This document shows positions 49,561 to 59,973 of a stretch of 64,000 nucleotides of DNA, in pieces (the first letter of the stretch is position 1; every line of letters begins with the position of its first letter). Position numbers and translations under genes: made by a program. Source of the stretch: Hydractinia symbiolongicarpus (lineage: Eukaryota > Cnidaria > Hydrozoa > Anthoathecata > Hydractiniidae); assembly GCF_029227915.1 (NCBI RefSeq), contig NC_079886.1, positions 21,860,501 through 21,924,500 of the forward strand, given 5' to 3'. A model generated the notes under the pieces. The model searched no databases, had not been told where the DNA came from, and worked only from the letters and a program-made list of their open reading frames with translations.

Positions 49561-49589
49561 AAAAATCGTGTTGGACGATATTTGATGAA

Positions 49590-50260
49590 ATTTAATCGCC
49601 GTCAAACATTTCATCCAACATTTTCGGCAAGATCAAAGGAATTCTTTATCTGAGTTGCGTGAATTTTCATGTTGGATTGGTTTGGTGGTACTTTTTATCT
49701 AACATATAAAAATTTCGCGAATTTCGAACGTTAAATTTTTGAATGAAATGATTTTAATTTGATGCGTTTCAATAAAAACATTACGAAGAGTAAGGGCGAG
49801 TCTGTCTTCTGCCAAGGTTGGTCTGTGGCTACCACAGTTGCTCATCTGGCCCGGTGATGTCAGATAGGATATTTCATTAAGAAGGAAATATCAAAATCCC
49901 CCACATCCATCCGAAACATTTTCATAATTCTGAATCTGTCTTCGATCCATAATTCTTAAATAATTTTACTAAAACTTCCATTTTGTTCCCTTCTCCCTAT
50001 CCACTCTCTTGATTTTCCGCGGGTTGGTTTTTCATCGTCTGAATCGATAAGTACATTCAGCAACATAATCAGCACTGCAGAATTCCTTCCGTCCGCCATT
50101 TTGGTTTTTCAGGAATGGATGAACTCTTTATCGTTCGAATGTTTTTAAAAGCAGTACCACAAACCTAAAATTTTGCTTCATACAACATGCATTTTTTATC
50201 CAACATTTCATCCAACATGGGAAAAATTTTTTGGATGAAATGTTGGACTGGTTTGCCCCC
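49590..50260. mobile_element. PIF/Harbinger deletion derivative
   Basis: CCAACATTTCATCCAACAT-type motifs flank the interval in inverted orientation (near 49601 and at 50232-50249), and a Harbinger transposase N-terminus lies inside. The segment separates the pogo/Tigger N-terminus from whatever followed it, so it probably inserted into that element. Exact ends were not determined. Confidence 0.45.
49745..50099 (-). pseudogene. PIF/Harbinger transposase N-terminal fragment
   Basis: ATG at 50097-50099 starts a 47-codon frame with a basic/Trp motif (SREWIGRREQNGSFSKI). After a shift comes an FRIMKMFRMDVGDFD block. After another shift comes HRPTLAEDRLALTLR, the conserved region just ahead of the first catalytic Asp in DDE_Tnp_4 nucleases. 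Catalytic residues are absent. At least two frameshifts and one stop make it dead. Confidence 0.65.
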
Positions 50261-50789
50261 GCCTTAACTCTTCATCGTATATTAGAAGATTTTTTAAACG
50301 CAGTAAAATACTTGTCCTTATTTTTTAACCATGTAGATATGGGTTTTCTTCGCACCCCGAATTTCGCAGCCACATCTTTATGTGTTCCACCTTCCCTTTT
50401 CAACTCCTTTAGAGCTTTGAATAGCCAAAGTTTTTGCCTCGAGCTTACGCTTTATCCCAGACATGATGTGTAAACGAAGAGAAAATTGTAAACACTCGAT
50501 ATCTTGATTTTGAGAAAGTTTGATAAATTCGAATATTCGAATGTTTTCCTGATCGAGTTTTCTTTGTGTGACTCGAAAAATTACAGAAAAGGTCGAGATA
50601 ACGTGATAAAACGTACTCAAGGGAGCGTAAAAATAGATCGAGATGAGAAAAAGTTCGAGATAACGGGTAGCCGAGATATTGGACGTATTTTAGCCTGCGG
50701 AAGGTTGAAATGCCAAAGAGACCGATGAACATTGGTCGAGATACGGAAAGATCGAGATAACAGGTAGTCGAGGTAACGAGCGCTGACTG
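50261..50789 (-). mobile_element. pogo/Tigger-like transposon, 5' end with transposase N-terminus
   Basis: The terminus on the minus strand reads CAGTCAGCGCTCGTTACCTC at 50789, flanked by TA (50790-50791). A series of TCGAGATAACG-type motifs follows inward, as in Tigger elements. From ATG 50468 (minus strand) a transposase opening (MSGIKRKLEAKTL), after one frameshift, gives a CENP-B-like helix-turn-helix (HKDVAAKFGV, then ISTWLKNKDK). It is cut off near 50261 by the Harbinger-derived segment. Confidence 0.7.
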
Positions 50790-50791
50790 TA

Positions 50792-51640
50792 CCTATGTTA
50801 TTTATTATGATATTTTTTTTAAAAAAAATAGTTATTGTCTATTTCATTTTAAACGTTTGCTTTGTTAATAAAATGATAAGAAGAAAAGTAAATTTTAAAA
50901 AGTTTTTTCAAAAACTAGTATAGAAATTATAGAGCAAACGAAACTCGAAAAAATATATAAATTGAATATTATGTTAATATTAAAATTTAGCGGCAAAGTT
51001 TAACTCCTGTTTTTCGTTTGTAAACTTTTCATAATAAACTATCATATTTAAACTTTAAACATTGCTGCTACGTTAGTGTGGTACGTTAGTACACGGATAA
51101 TGTTTCCCGCTATAATGGACGATCTCACCAATCATACCACGTGATTTTCAAAAATAATAATATCGCCTTTTTTCCCGGATAATAAATACTCTTATCACTA
51201 TCACGAAAATATCTCCAATGTGATTGGCTAAGAGGAGATGCATAAATACGGCATCTTATATTTTGCATGTAAAATATGACCGCGAAAAATTTCTAGGAGT
51301 CACGGAAAAAAGCGGAAAAAATATTTAACAAAAATTTTGAATTTCGAAAATAATTTCGAATGTTATGAAAACAAAGTTCTCGTATGTGCAGACAAAGGTT
51401 TTTTTGATAATTTCTTTTCTTTGTCTCTGACATAAAAAAAGGTTTTATGATCCATAATTTTTTACGACGTCGGCTGTTTAACATCTCTATAAAAAATTTT
51501 AAATTTTTAAAAAAAGTAACCTAAGCGAAGTGAAGTAATTGCGTCTTGACTTTCTGTATCCATTCGCGATTAATGCATTTGTCGCATGTTCGATATCTTT
51601 TTTCCTCTCCTTTTTATCACTGATTACGCTGTTGGCACAA
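50792..51640. other. Intergenic sequence
   Basis: Very AT-rich, no feature supported. Confidence 0.4.
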
Positions 51641-51983
51641 TTCAGAAGTAACGAGGAGATAACACCTTCGTTTCAAGATTTTACAAGGTTTGATTCGTAG
51701 GTAAGGTGCTGATCACTGTGGGTTACGATATGCTAAAACTGAAATAGTACCATTCTTGCGTTTGTCCAACGGGTAAAGGAAAACGATGCTTCCATCTTGT
51801 TTAAGATCAACAGTGAGTTTGTTTTGTCGATGGAGGTCGTTGATGTGTGAATGGAACTCTCCTAGGTGGGATCGATTATGGCGAACACGTCGTCAACGAA
51901 TCTTTTCCAAACCTTTGAACGTCTATCTGATATGACCAAAGCTGTTGTCTCGCGCGCTTGCATGTATGTTTCAGCAACTAAAG
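51641..51983 (-). pseudogene. Penelope-like reverse transcriptase fragment
   Basis: Minus-strand translation with shifts shows KVWKRFVDDVFAIID (the catalytic YVDD-type box read as FVDD, near 51880-51910). It is followed by a HINDLHRQ-type block and GTISVLAYRNP, matching the order W-x-RYVDD / lN-x-H / VYRKPT of Penelope-like elements. Multiple stops and shifts, and no GIY-YIG endonuclease nearby. It was not visible as a long open frame. Confidence 0.6.
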
Positions 51984-53242
51984 TACGCACGTAAAAAGGG
52001 TGAAGTTAATGGGAAATGTTTATACTTGACATATAGTAATATAACGACTTCAAATGCTCGTTAATTATAAAAATACACTTCTTGTTTCTCAGAGCCCTTT
52101 CTGTTACGTCTGTTAACATTGCAGCTAAGTCACTGCAACATTAGTTAACATCGCAATTACGTCTGTAAAAGATCGGTAGACGTCTATACAACATTACAAC
52201 GACGTAGTTAGGACTTTGTACTCCGACATTTGCGTGATTTTACATTCTAAAGTTACGCAGACATCACACAGACGTAAAACCCGATGCATGTACAACAGCC
52301 CTGCGACGTTGGTTCTAGAGTAATCCTTGTTGAAAACCAAACGCTTTAACAAATTTATCTATTGTAGTTATGTTTTTTTGTGTGTTATTATTAGCGTACA
52401 ACAATATTTGCTGAATTTAAGGAAGTATGAAAAAAAGAAATTTAAGGTAAAGTTTCGTTACTTGAGAATGCTAGTATTGAAAACGAATGTAGAAGAAAAG
52501 GTGACAAGTGGACGTGTTTCCTACTTCTCAAATTAAATAAAATAATGTTCTAAATATGGTTATTTTTCGAATCTTTCATACAATAAATAATCAGCTCCTA
52601 GTATTGCTTAGTCAAACATGTACATACCTCTTTGCGATACTTTATCTAAAAGTAAGCAAGAAAACAGATTTAAAAGATTATTTGGAAAAATCGTTTCCTG
52701 TCTCCACACTTTTAAAAGAATAACTAACAGCATGATAGCCACATATATTTTAAAGCACTATTCATAGAATAAGTTTGACATAACTCTTTTCTGCTTGTGA
52801 AAATTTAGCCCTAAAAACGTAAATATTAACGACGGTCGACACCACAGCATTTATAACGCATACAAACAAAACAGTATGCATACTTATATAGTAGTACGGC
52901 ATAGATATGTTCATTTTTTTTCAAAGTTGCCAAGAATTGCACGTCCCATATGCTAATTGGCTCAATGACATTAGTTTAACATCTATATTGTCTAATTGAT
53001 ATGTCTATATTATTATAAATTAACGAAGCTAATACAATACACTTATAACTTTAAGGCTAATAAAAAATGGAAACAAGGTGGTGATGTTATATATTTCGGA
53101 AACTAGGGACAACCTAGAACCAAAACTTGGCCTTTTTTTGAGCCTGGGTCAATATAACCGTTGCGTCATCAAAGCGCATGATTCTATGCATTTTCTTGAT
53201 TAGTGTTTAAAAAAATTAAAAAAAAAATTTTTTACAGGGCAT
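51984..53242. other. Intergenic sequence
   Basis: An ACGTCTG/AACATTGCAAC-like motif recurs loosely at 52100-52290. 53079-53121 resembles 32118-32165. No gene. Confidence 0.4.
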
Positions 53243-53910
53243 TGCTGATGTTTACGAAATTCAAATGACGGATCTTTTCCATTATTTATCTAGATTTTTC
53301 CATTTTTCCATGGACTAATCAACTCGTCTGGTATACTAATACATTGCGTTCGTCCACGTGCCCATGAATTTTGCAACAAAGACTTTATTTTTCGCAATCT
53401 TCTTTAATAAATTTTGTAAAATATTACATATAAAATTGTCCTGTGATTGGCAAAAAGTTTATTGGTATCAGTGAAGCTATTTAGTTGCACATTTAAGTTT
53501 GAGACCAATTAACTTCGGAATGTGTAAAAATAACAGACGTCATATCTTGTGAGAAGTTTTGTCTAATTCGCTGGAGTAGATTTTTGACTGGAGACTAATC
53601 ACTCCAAAATCTTTGGCTATTTTTTGTTTGTTTATCTTTTTGATATGCAACCTTTTTGTTGTCTTCGTTTAAAATAAGTTTAATATCCGATAACGGTGGG
53701 CTGCAAAAATCATTTAATAGACGATAAAACAGGAAAACCATGGAAAAATGCGTTATTTGAATTTTGATTACGTCAGCAATAACCCGTCTTACTTAAAAAG
53801 AGCTTTTAGGAATTTTTTAACTGTTACTTTTATTGTATAGAGCTCAAAACACTGATCAAGAGAATGTATAGAAACATACTTTTGACGCACAGTTAAAGCA
53901 ATTATAGGGT
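53243..53910. repeat. Composite inverted-repeat block related to 42.9-43.5 kb
   Basis: ATTGCTGATGTTTACGAAATTCAAATGAC (split here for reference: ATTGCTGATGTTTACG / AAATTCAAATGAC) near 53243 recurs inverted near 53740-53775. 53350-53530 parallels 43300-43480 in direct orientation. 53836-53905 parallels 42985-43075 in inverted orientation, with shared AACACTGATCAAGA. It looks like two members of the Helitron-like D family joined head to head. Confidence 0.4.
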
Positions 53911-54628
53911 TTGAAAATGCCAGCAAAAAATCTTTTTTTAGAAAATTGTTTACATTTTGCTTCTATTGCCCAGAATCTGATCCAAAACATGTATAGGATC
54001 ATGTGATTTTAATGAACGATTGCAGAGACCTTGCGATTTATTTGAAGATGTCATAAACCGGCGTAATAACTTGTTACTCAGTTAGGCTAATGTATAAAAT
54101 CCTTATTTAGAAGTTACTTACCCTCAAGGTCTTAGGTAACTAAAAAAAAGAACAAATAGCAGTGAGTAAAGCATTTAAAAAAAAATTTTTTTCATTCTGC
54201 ACGAGACAATTTGCGCGATGTAAATTTATTGATATATGCAACGAAACTTACTTTCTTCTCCTCACCAAAATCATACCGAACAGCTCGATAAACTTTGCAA
54301 GCTTTAAATCTGTCCATTCCATGTAAAATATATCTCAAGTTGATAATATTTATGTTCTGTCTGTTTGTCAGCCAAAAGTTGACCACGCACAAAATACTGA
54401 AGCTACACAGAACATATTCAATATATGTTTATACCGATTTTATACCAACCGATTATAATTTTTTTGCAGACGTGCTAACGAAGAAGGATAAACGATCAAT
54501 ACAACAACAGCCATTTTGAATGTTTTTTTTTGTTGGCCTTTTTATCTTCTAAAACCTTTTAGGTTGTTTTTAATGTATATTTACTTGTTAAGGTATCATC
54601 ACTTTTTCGCCATGTCTACTCTACCTCA

Positions 54629-54651
54629 CCCCCCCCCCCCCCCCCCCCCCC
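54629..54651. repeat. Poly-C tract
   Basis: An uninterrupted run of 23 C, striking in AT-rich DNA. It may vary between reads or assemblies. Confidence 0.85.
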
Positions 54652-54677
54652 TCCAAACGTTTTTTTTAAACACTTTT

Positions 54678-54845
54678 TTGCTATGTTGCATAGTTATGAT
54701 ACTTAATAAGGTTTTATATTTATCTATAAGGCACCTGTATGCAAAATAGTTAGGTGCCATACTTCTTCATACCTCTGAGAGCTTTAGGCATTGGCTTTTA
54801 CTCAAAACTACCCCCAAAATCTCTATAAAATCCTTATAATTGGTA
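54678..54845. repeat. Dispersed repeat family R1, copy 2
   Basis: Same orientation as copy 1 at 36.1 kb, with matching TATTTATCTATAAGGCACC, GGCATTGGCT and CTCTATAAAATCCTTATAA. Both copies follow C-rich sequence. Confidence 0.55.
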
Positions 54846-55287
54846 AAATATACAAGACAATTTAATTTTTCTATGCCTACTACGTATATTTTATTGCATT
54901 GATCAGACTGAAAATCTTCTACGTGAAACATCTTATTGCTTTTATTGATGTTCATCCAACGTTTTAATTTATCGTGACAAGCCAGAGTACGTAGCTATTT
55001 TGCACATATGTAGCTATTTAGCTATAATATTTTTCGATGCCTTTGTTTCTTCATTTTATCATGAAGGACTTTTCCCTGTTTTATATTCTTGGCAAAGCAG
55101 CTTGAATAATATAAGGGCAAAGCAAAAAAAGAGTCAGCTATTTTTTCCGGGGAATGTTTGCAACTTTATTTATTAAACAATACGCGTTACCCACGAGAAT
55201 AACAATTTACCTTACCATTTTTTTAAAACAAATTAGCAGATACACGCGAAGAAACTATGAGGAAGATTATCTCTATTTAAAAGGAAG

Positions 55288-55355
55288 CTCACTCACTCAC
55301 TCACTCACTCACTCACTCACTCACTTACTCACTCACTCACTCCCTCACTCACTCC
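55288..55355. repeat. (CACT)n microsatellite
   Basis: About 17 tetranucleotide units with two interruptions (TTAC and CCTC). Confidence 0.9.
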
Positions 55356-55810
55356 AGCTAGTTAGCTAGCTATAGCTAATTAATATGGTTGAATAGTTTA
55401 CATGGCATAATTTTTTAGCCAAGAAAAGTTTCAATTTAAAGTTCCTTTTGAGAAATACAGTCTAAAATTTTTATTGTTCTCTTTATCTGCCGCAGATTGG
55501 CCAAAACGGGGACATGAGCAAATTTGCAATGTGTTGCGTTGCAATCACCAGAAAAAAAATGTCAAATAGTTTTTACGCGCAATGCTGTTATACTTTTTTA
55601 CACAACTAGCTTCTACATACAATATAACAGAGTGACATTTCTAAGGAAATCTTAACGAACAAGATATGTTGAATAGCGTCGCCCGCTTGCATGTGCAAAC
55701 TAAAATGAAATCTGTTTTTTTTAGTCGTAAGAAACATTAAACGCTGTCAATAATATGATGCTTATGATATACTATATTATATAATAGTATTCAGTTCTTT
55801 TACGCATATC

Positions 55811-58800
55811 ATGGTGTGGAGACGAAAAAAGAGCGGTTCGGATTGCAGTGTTTACTATAGACCACTTCCACAGCTGTCGTTGTACGAAAATGTTAAAGAT
55901 GCTGAGTCATTGGTAAGGTTGATATGTTACTATCCATTCTGGCAGCCAAAAAAGCGAAAATATTTTTAAGTTTACACGTATAAACGATTCTCATCCATGT
56001 GCACACCAAAATTTCATATTCCGTGATTTTGATGGACCTTGAAATCAAAAAAATAAGTTAGTTTTACTAAACAAAGTAATGCACAGGAAGTATGGCAAAT
56101 AATTAAGGAGATATAAATTTGTAGGTGGTATTATAACAACACATGTTGATTGAATTATGGCTATCCTAATTTCAAATGCTGAATTTTTTGCCTGTCTGAT
56201 ATAGCATTCTGAATATTAAAAGTTTTAAACTAGCATTAAAACACCTTAAAATCGCTTGTTTGCAGGCGCAGATAATGTAGTGGCAGCGCATTTGGCTTGT
56301 AATCATAAGGTTTCAGGTTTAAGTCACCACTCCGGCGCGCATTAAATGTAGTGTTTTCAGCCTATTTGGTGCCATCTACTGACCGCTAATTGGCTTGTAT
56401 GGCAGGCAAGAAAGTTAAAGCAATGCTATACGTATCTCTAGCGGTAATCTAACATGGTTACAGTCGAAGGGAAGGAAGAGCTAGCCGTTAGGATTCCCCA
56501 AGGACGTTAAACTTACCGTTACTTACTTACTAACTTGCTTGTTTTTAATTCAAACTATTAAAAAAGCAAGTCGTGCATTTTTAGAACGCATATGTATTAG
56601 GATAAAGAATAAAAATTTAGATTCTCACTTTTTTTATAGACCTGTGACAACTCATGGGTCCATGAAGGTAACAAATTAATTTAAAAGAACTCTTATTAAT
56701 CAATCAATAATTTTTTTTACAATAGCCAGCTTCTATGATCCTTTAGATTGCAAAACATTTACAGAACCGCTTTATGCTGTGAGTTGTCAGAGAATTAGAT
56801 ATAAATATGCTACACTGTTCATGTCACTGCTAAATATTTAATTTAATGTTTTTTTTCTTTAGATACCAACGCGCGGTAATTATTTTATCTTTGTTAATAT
56901 TTATACGTTTGTACTAAAACCAATTGTTTCTTATTTATTTTTTAATTAATATAGATTAAAATTCACGAGCAAATTCTTTGAAGGAAAAGGCATCCACCAA
57001 TTGGGTATTAGCTAGGCTATATATTAGTTTGGATATACTTCTTTGGAGACTTTGATATTTAACGCCTTGCACCGTCAATATTTGGACCCACGGTGTTGTT
57101 CAAAGAAAATGATTCATTCACCCTTTGGATTCATTCTTCTTCTAGCCTCTCCTTGTTTTTCACTCGTAGCATTTAAGCCAGCTTTCGAATTTCTCGACGG
57201 AGCATTTTCTAAATCTTTATTTAAAGATTTTGGTACTACTTTGCGCTAAAATATTCCCCAAATTATTGCGTAGATATATTGAAAAGTTATTAGTAAGGCA
57301 AGAGCATTAGAGACCTTGTACTAAGTTTTGAAAAGACTAGATCGTAAATTTTAGTCTACGTATAAAATCACTGTACTGAAAACGTACATTAATTTGCAAC
57401 AAAACAATCAACAGTAAGTCAATGGCAATAGCTTGTAGCAAGCTGACCATGTGTTTATATTTCAGGTAAATATTATCTTCAGTATCGCCTTGAACTCAAT
57501 TTCTTTTTTGAATAGAAATTAAAAAATATTTGTGAGGATATCTCGTCCATTAATATTAAAGCAAAATCCAAATTATAAAGAAATCTACATACCACCTCAA
57601 ATAATTGGTATCTTAATTAACTCGTGTATCACTATTGACGCAACTTTCTACGCATCATTCTACTACGTCGGCTAACCGAGCTATAATTTTTCTTATCGCT
57701 ATGTCACAGATAGTTATTTATACCAAAAGTTCTAGGCAAGTTAATGCATTGTTTTCTTCGAACCAATCACCTTCCCCCTCTTTCCAATCCTTTTTTGTTA
57801 GACATTTAGTATGCTAGATTATAAGCTGAATAAAGATCCTTGCGCCTTAGTAACAGTACAATAAAAGAAACATAGTTTGTTCCCCTTCTTATTCCGTGTC
57901 CTTCTAGTTCCTAGTTTGCATTAGAACAATTTATGCAGATTTAAAGAATAATTACGGATTTAAACGAATCCGGAAATAACTTGTCGTTTTCATGCTGAAT
58001 CCGTATGAACTTGCACATCTACTGGAACCCATTCCTAAATTTCTATTTTAGTAGCTTGACTCACGATTTCAAATGAATCTTCTCTGGTGTAAATGCAGTA
58101 ATAATCATTCGACTTATGCAAAAACTAATTGAATTAATTAGCTGAATAAAATTTGGTTATTAAAACATTTGCTATTTTTTTATCTGATTAAAATAGAACC
58201 CAAGGATCCACCCAAACCAACACTAAGACAAAGGAACATGTCTACTTCTACATTGGTTAGTTTTTAGGCACTATACATTGGACTTTTATAATTTTTAAGT
58301 AAACTTACATATAAATTTTATGAAATGTTTTATTGTTTAATTTAGCCAAGACAAGGATCTACTAACACAGGTAGTTGTAACAAGCTGTAATTTTATGTAT
58401 TCAACAACATATCTAATAACATATATGTAATCCTACTGTCTTTTTATAACTTATATTGTTTTATTTGAAGTAAAATACTCGAAGTGCTCTTTTGATAAGT
58501 GAGTAATGTCAGGTTATCTAGTATTGACTTTATGCTCAGTTGTTTTAGCTTGCCTCGGCTCCTTATGCCATGTGCTTTGTAATATCCCCTTGCCTTACCG
58601 GTAAGAAATAAAAGAAAATTATTGTCTTCAACATAATAGGTATGCGATCCACACCAAGGCCAAGGGCGTCGACTGGAAGCACTCCATCTTTGGTTAGTCT
58701 TCATACTCTCTGCATTAAACTTCCAAAATTTTATAGAAATTTTACATATTCATTTTTAATGTTTTGTTTTTTATTTAGCGAAGAAAAGTATCTAATAACA

Positions 58801-59944
58801 CAGGTAACAAGCTGTAATTTATAATAGTCAACAACATATCTAATAAAATATTTGTAAGCTCTCTACCTTTTCATAAGATGCGTTTTGTAAGGTTAACTAC
58901 TATAACTGGAATGCTCTTTTACAGATTATTTGGCATGCGCATTCTACTCTGTTTTGTTTCAAATTTCTCAGCCTTGTATGCCTAGTAATATACTCTTATC
59001 TCTCCTTGCTTTGTGCTTGAATGACACTTTATCAGAACTTTGTCTTTAATTATTAGATCCAGAATATTTAAACAACAATTCAGAAAATAAGGTAACTATT
59101 AGAAACGAAAGTTTTCGGACGGAAAAACTTTCGGATGTTTTTTTGTCCGAAAATTTTCCGTCCGAAATTTGTGTCTTCTTAAAGTCTTTTTGTCCGAAAA
59201 TTTTGGTTTTTCTATTTTTTTAAAAGAGGTCCAGTGCATAGATATTACATATAGAGTAATCAGAAAATCAATAAAAACTGTAGTTTTTGAACTTATTATT
59301 TTCGTTATTTTTTCACATTTAGTTGAGGCTCTATCTATAAAGTTGGATCCTGAAGACCCTTTTTTAGATCTTGATTGAATATTTGTACACTTTAAATGCT
59401 TTTAGCCTTTTTTTGTTTCATTTTCCGTAATCAATACTTTTGAAATTTGGTTAAAATTCTTATAAAAGACTTACCCATACATTTTATAAATCTTGTCCAA
59501 AATCTTTTCCGCTGAAATAAAAAATTGTGTCCGAAAGTTTTTCCGCCGAAACATTTTCCGCCGAAAATTTTAGTTCTTAATGTAACTCCTTTTTAACATA
59601 AAATCTTTGCATAGCATAACTTAAATTTGCCATATATATTTCATAATTTTAGACTCCAGATTTCAAAAAGGCACCGACAGTTTTAAAGGTAATTTTTCTT
59701 AGGGTATAATTGTGCCATCTTGACTTGTTTATGAAATCCTTTATGCAGGAAAATTAATTGAGATGATTAAGTGTGTCATTTCTGAGATTTTTTGTTTATA
59801 TAAAAAATGTTAATGAATGCCTTTTCTCCTGTTGATTGACCATTTTGTACTTAGCTGCAAACACCAACAAAACAAAAGGTAGAGATAAAACCTCTTCGAT
59901 GCACAATTAGTATCCCTAAAGCTGATCACATTCATAGTAAATAG
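55811..59944 (+). CDS. Small basic protein of unknown function, nine small exons
   Basis: I assembled it by phase from exons 55811-55912, 56640-56667, 58197-58255, 58346-58370, 58640-58692, 58779-58803, 59057-59091, 59653-59688 and 59855-59944 (TAG). All introns are GT-AG and every junction keeps the frame, giving about 150 residues. Exon 1 encodes MVWRRKKSGSDCSVYYRPLP and a Leu/Glu-rich tail. The rest is Pro/Ser/Thr/Lys-rich and probably disordered. Exons 3+4 and 5+6 are a duplicated pair (…PKPTLRQRN…STSTL / …PRPRAS…STPSL, then PRQGSTNT / RRKVSNNT). AATAAA follows at 59968-59973, and a splice acceptor at 55723-55724 precedes the ATG. I do not recognise the family. A nuclear or cytoskeletal adaptor is possible but unsupported. 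Additional exons between 56667 and 58197 may be missed. Confidence 0.6.
55913..56639 (+). other. Intron 1 of the nine-exon gene
   Basis: GT-AG intron containing the tRNA-derived SINE listed separately. No further exon evident. Confidence 0.5.
56265..56535 (+). mobile_element. tRNA-derived SINE
   Basis: The head has A-box-like TAGTGGCAGCGCA and B-box-like GGTTTAAGTC spaced as in a tRNA, with TTGTAA where an anticodon loop would fall. The body is about 190 bases and unrelated to tRNA. The tail is GACGTTAAACTTACCG followed by (TTAC)n, typical of a LINE-mobilised SINE. It lies in intron 1 of the nine-exon gene in sense orientation. Confidence 0.6.
56668..58196 (+). other. Intron 2 of the nine-exon gene
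   Basis: A long intron without a confirmed exon. A minus-strand stretch near 57075-57245 reads as a Lys/Arg/Asn-rich open segment (for example KVVPKSLNKDLENAPSRNSK), possibly a mobile-element scrap. Not assigned. Confidence 0.35.
58197..58803 (+). repeat. Tandem duplication of an exon pair with its introns
   Basis: Block 58197-58440 is echoed by 58640-58870. The exon ends STSTL|GTTAGT and STPSL|GTTAGT match. The second exons both end AACACAG|GTA. The following intron sequence AACAAGCTGTAATTT and TCAACAACATATCTAATAA is shared. The offset is about 440 bases. Both copies stay open and in phase. Confidence 0.75.
59098..59581. mobile_element. MITE inserted at the intron 7 splice donor
   Basis: A 484-base element with inverted termini ATTAGAAACGAAAGTTTTCG (left) and CGAAAATTTTAGTTCTTAAT (right), and inner TTTCGGACGGAAAA/TTTTCCGCCGAAA arrays. 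It is flanked by direct GTAACT on both sides (59092-59097 and 59582-59587), read as the target duplication. The left GTAACT is the splice donor of exon 7. No coding capacity; superfamily not determined. Confidence 0.7.
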
Positions 59945-59967
59945 ATTGTGTATGAGATTTCACCGCA

Positions 59968-59973
59968 ATAAAA
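59968..59973 (+). terminator. Polyadenylation signal AATAAA
   Basis: In CACCGCAATAAAATGTACC, 24 bases after the stop codon of the nine-exon gene. Confidence 0.55.

Noticed and set aside
50231-50473. 80-codon + strand frame
   Set aside because: Shadow of the minus-strand pogo transposase N-terminus.
55154-55369. 71-codon open frame rich in LTHS repeats
   Set aside because: Produced by the (CACT)n microsatellite.
56265-56340. tRNA gene
   Set aside because: The A and B boxes are present but stems pair poorly and a SINE body and tail follow, so it is a SINE head.
56863-56875. 13-base micro-exon candidate (TTTAG|ATACCAACGCGCG|GTAATT)
   Set aside because: Including it breaks the reading frame between exons 2 and 3 of the nine-exon gene, which join cleanly without it.
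57075-57245. Minus-strand basic segment resembling large mobile-element structural proteins
   Set aside because: Too short and without any diagnostic motif; mentioned only under intron 2.
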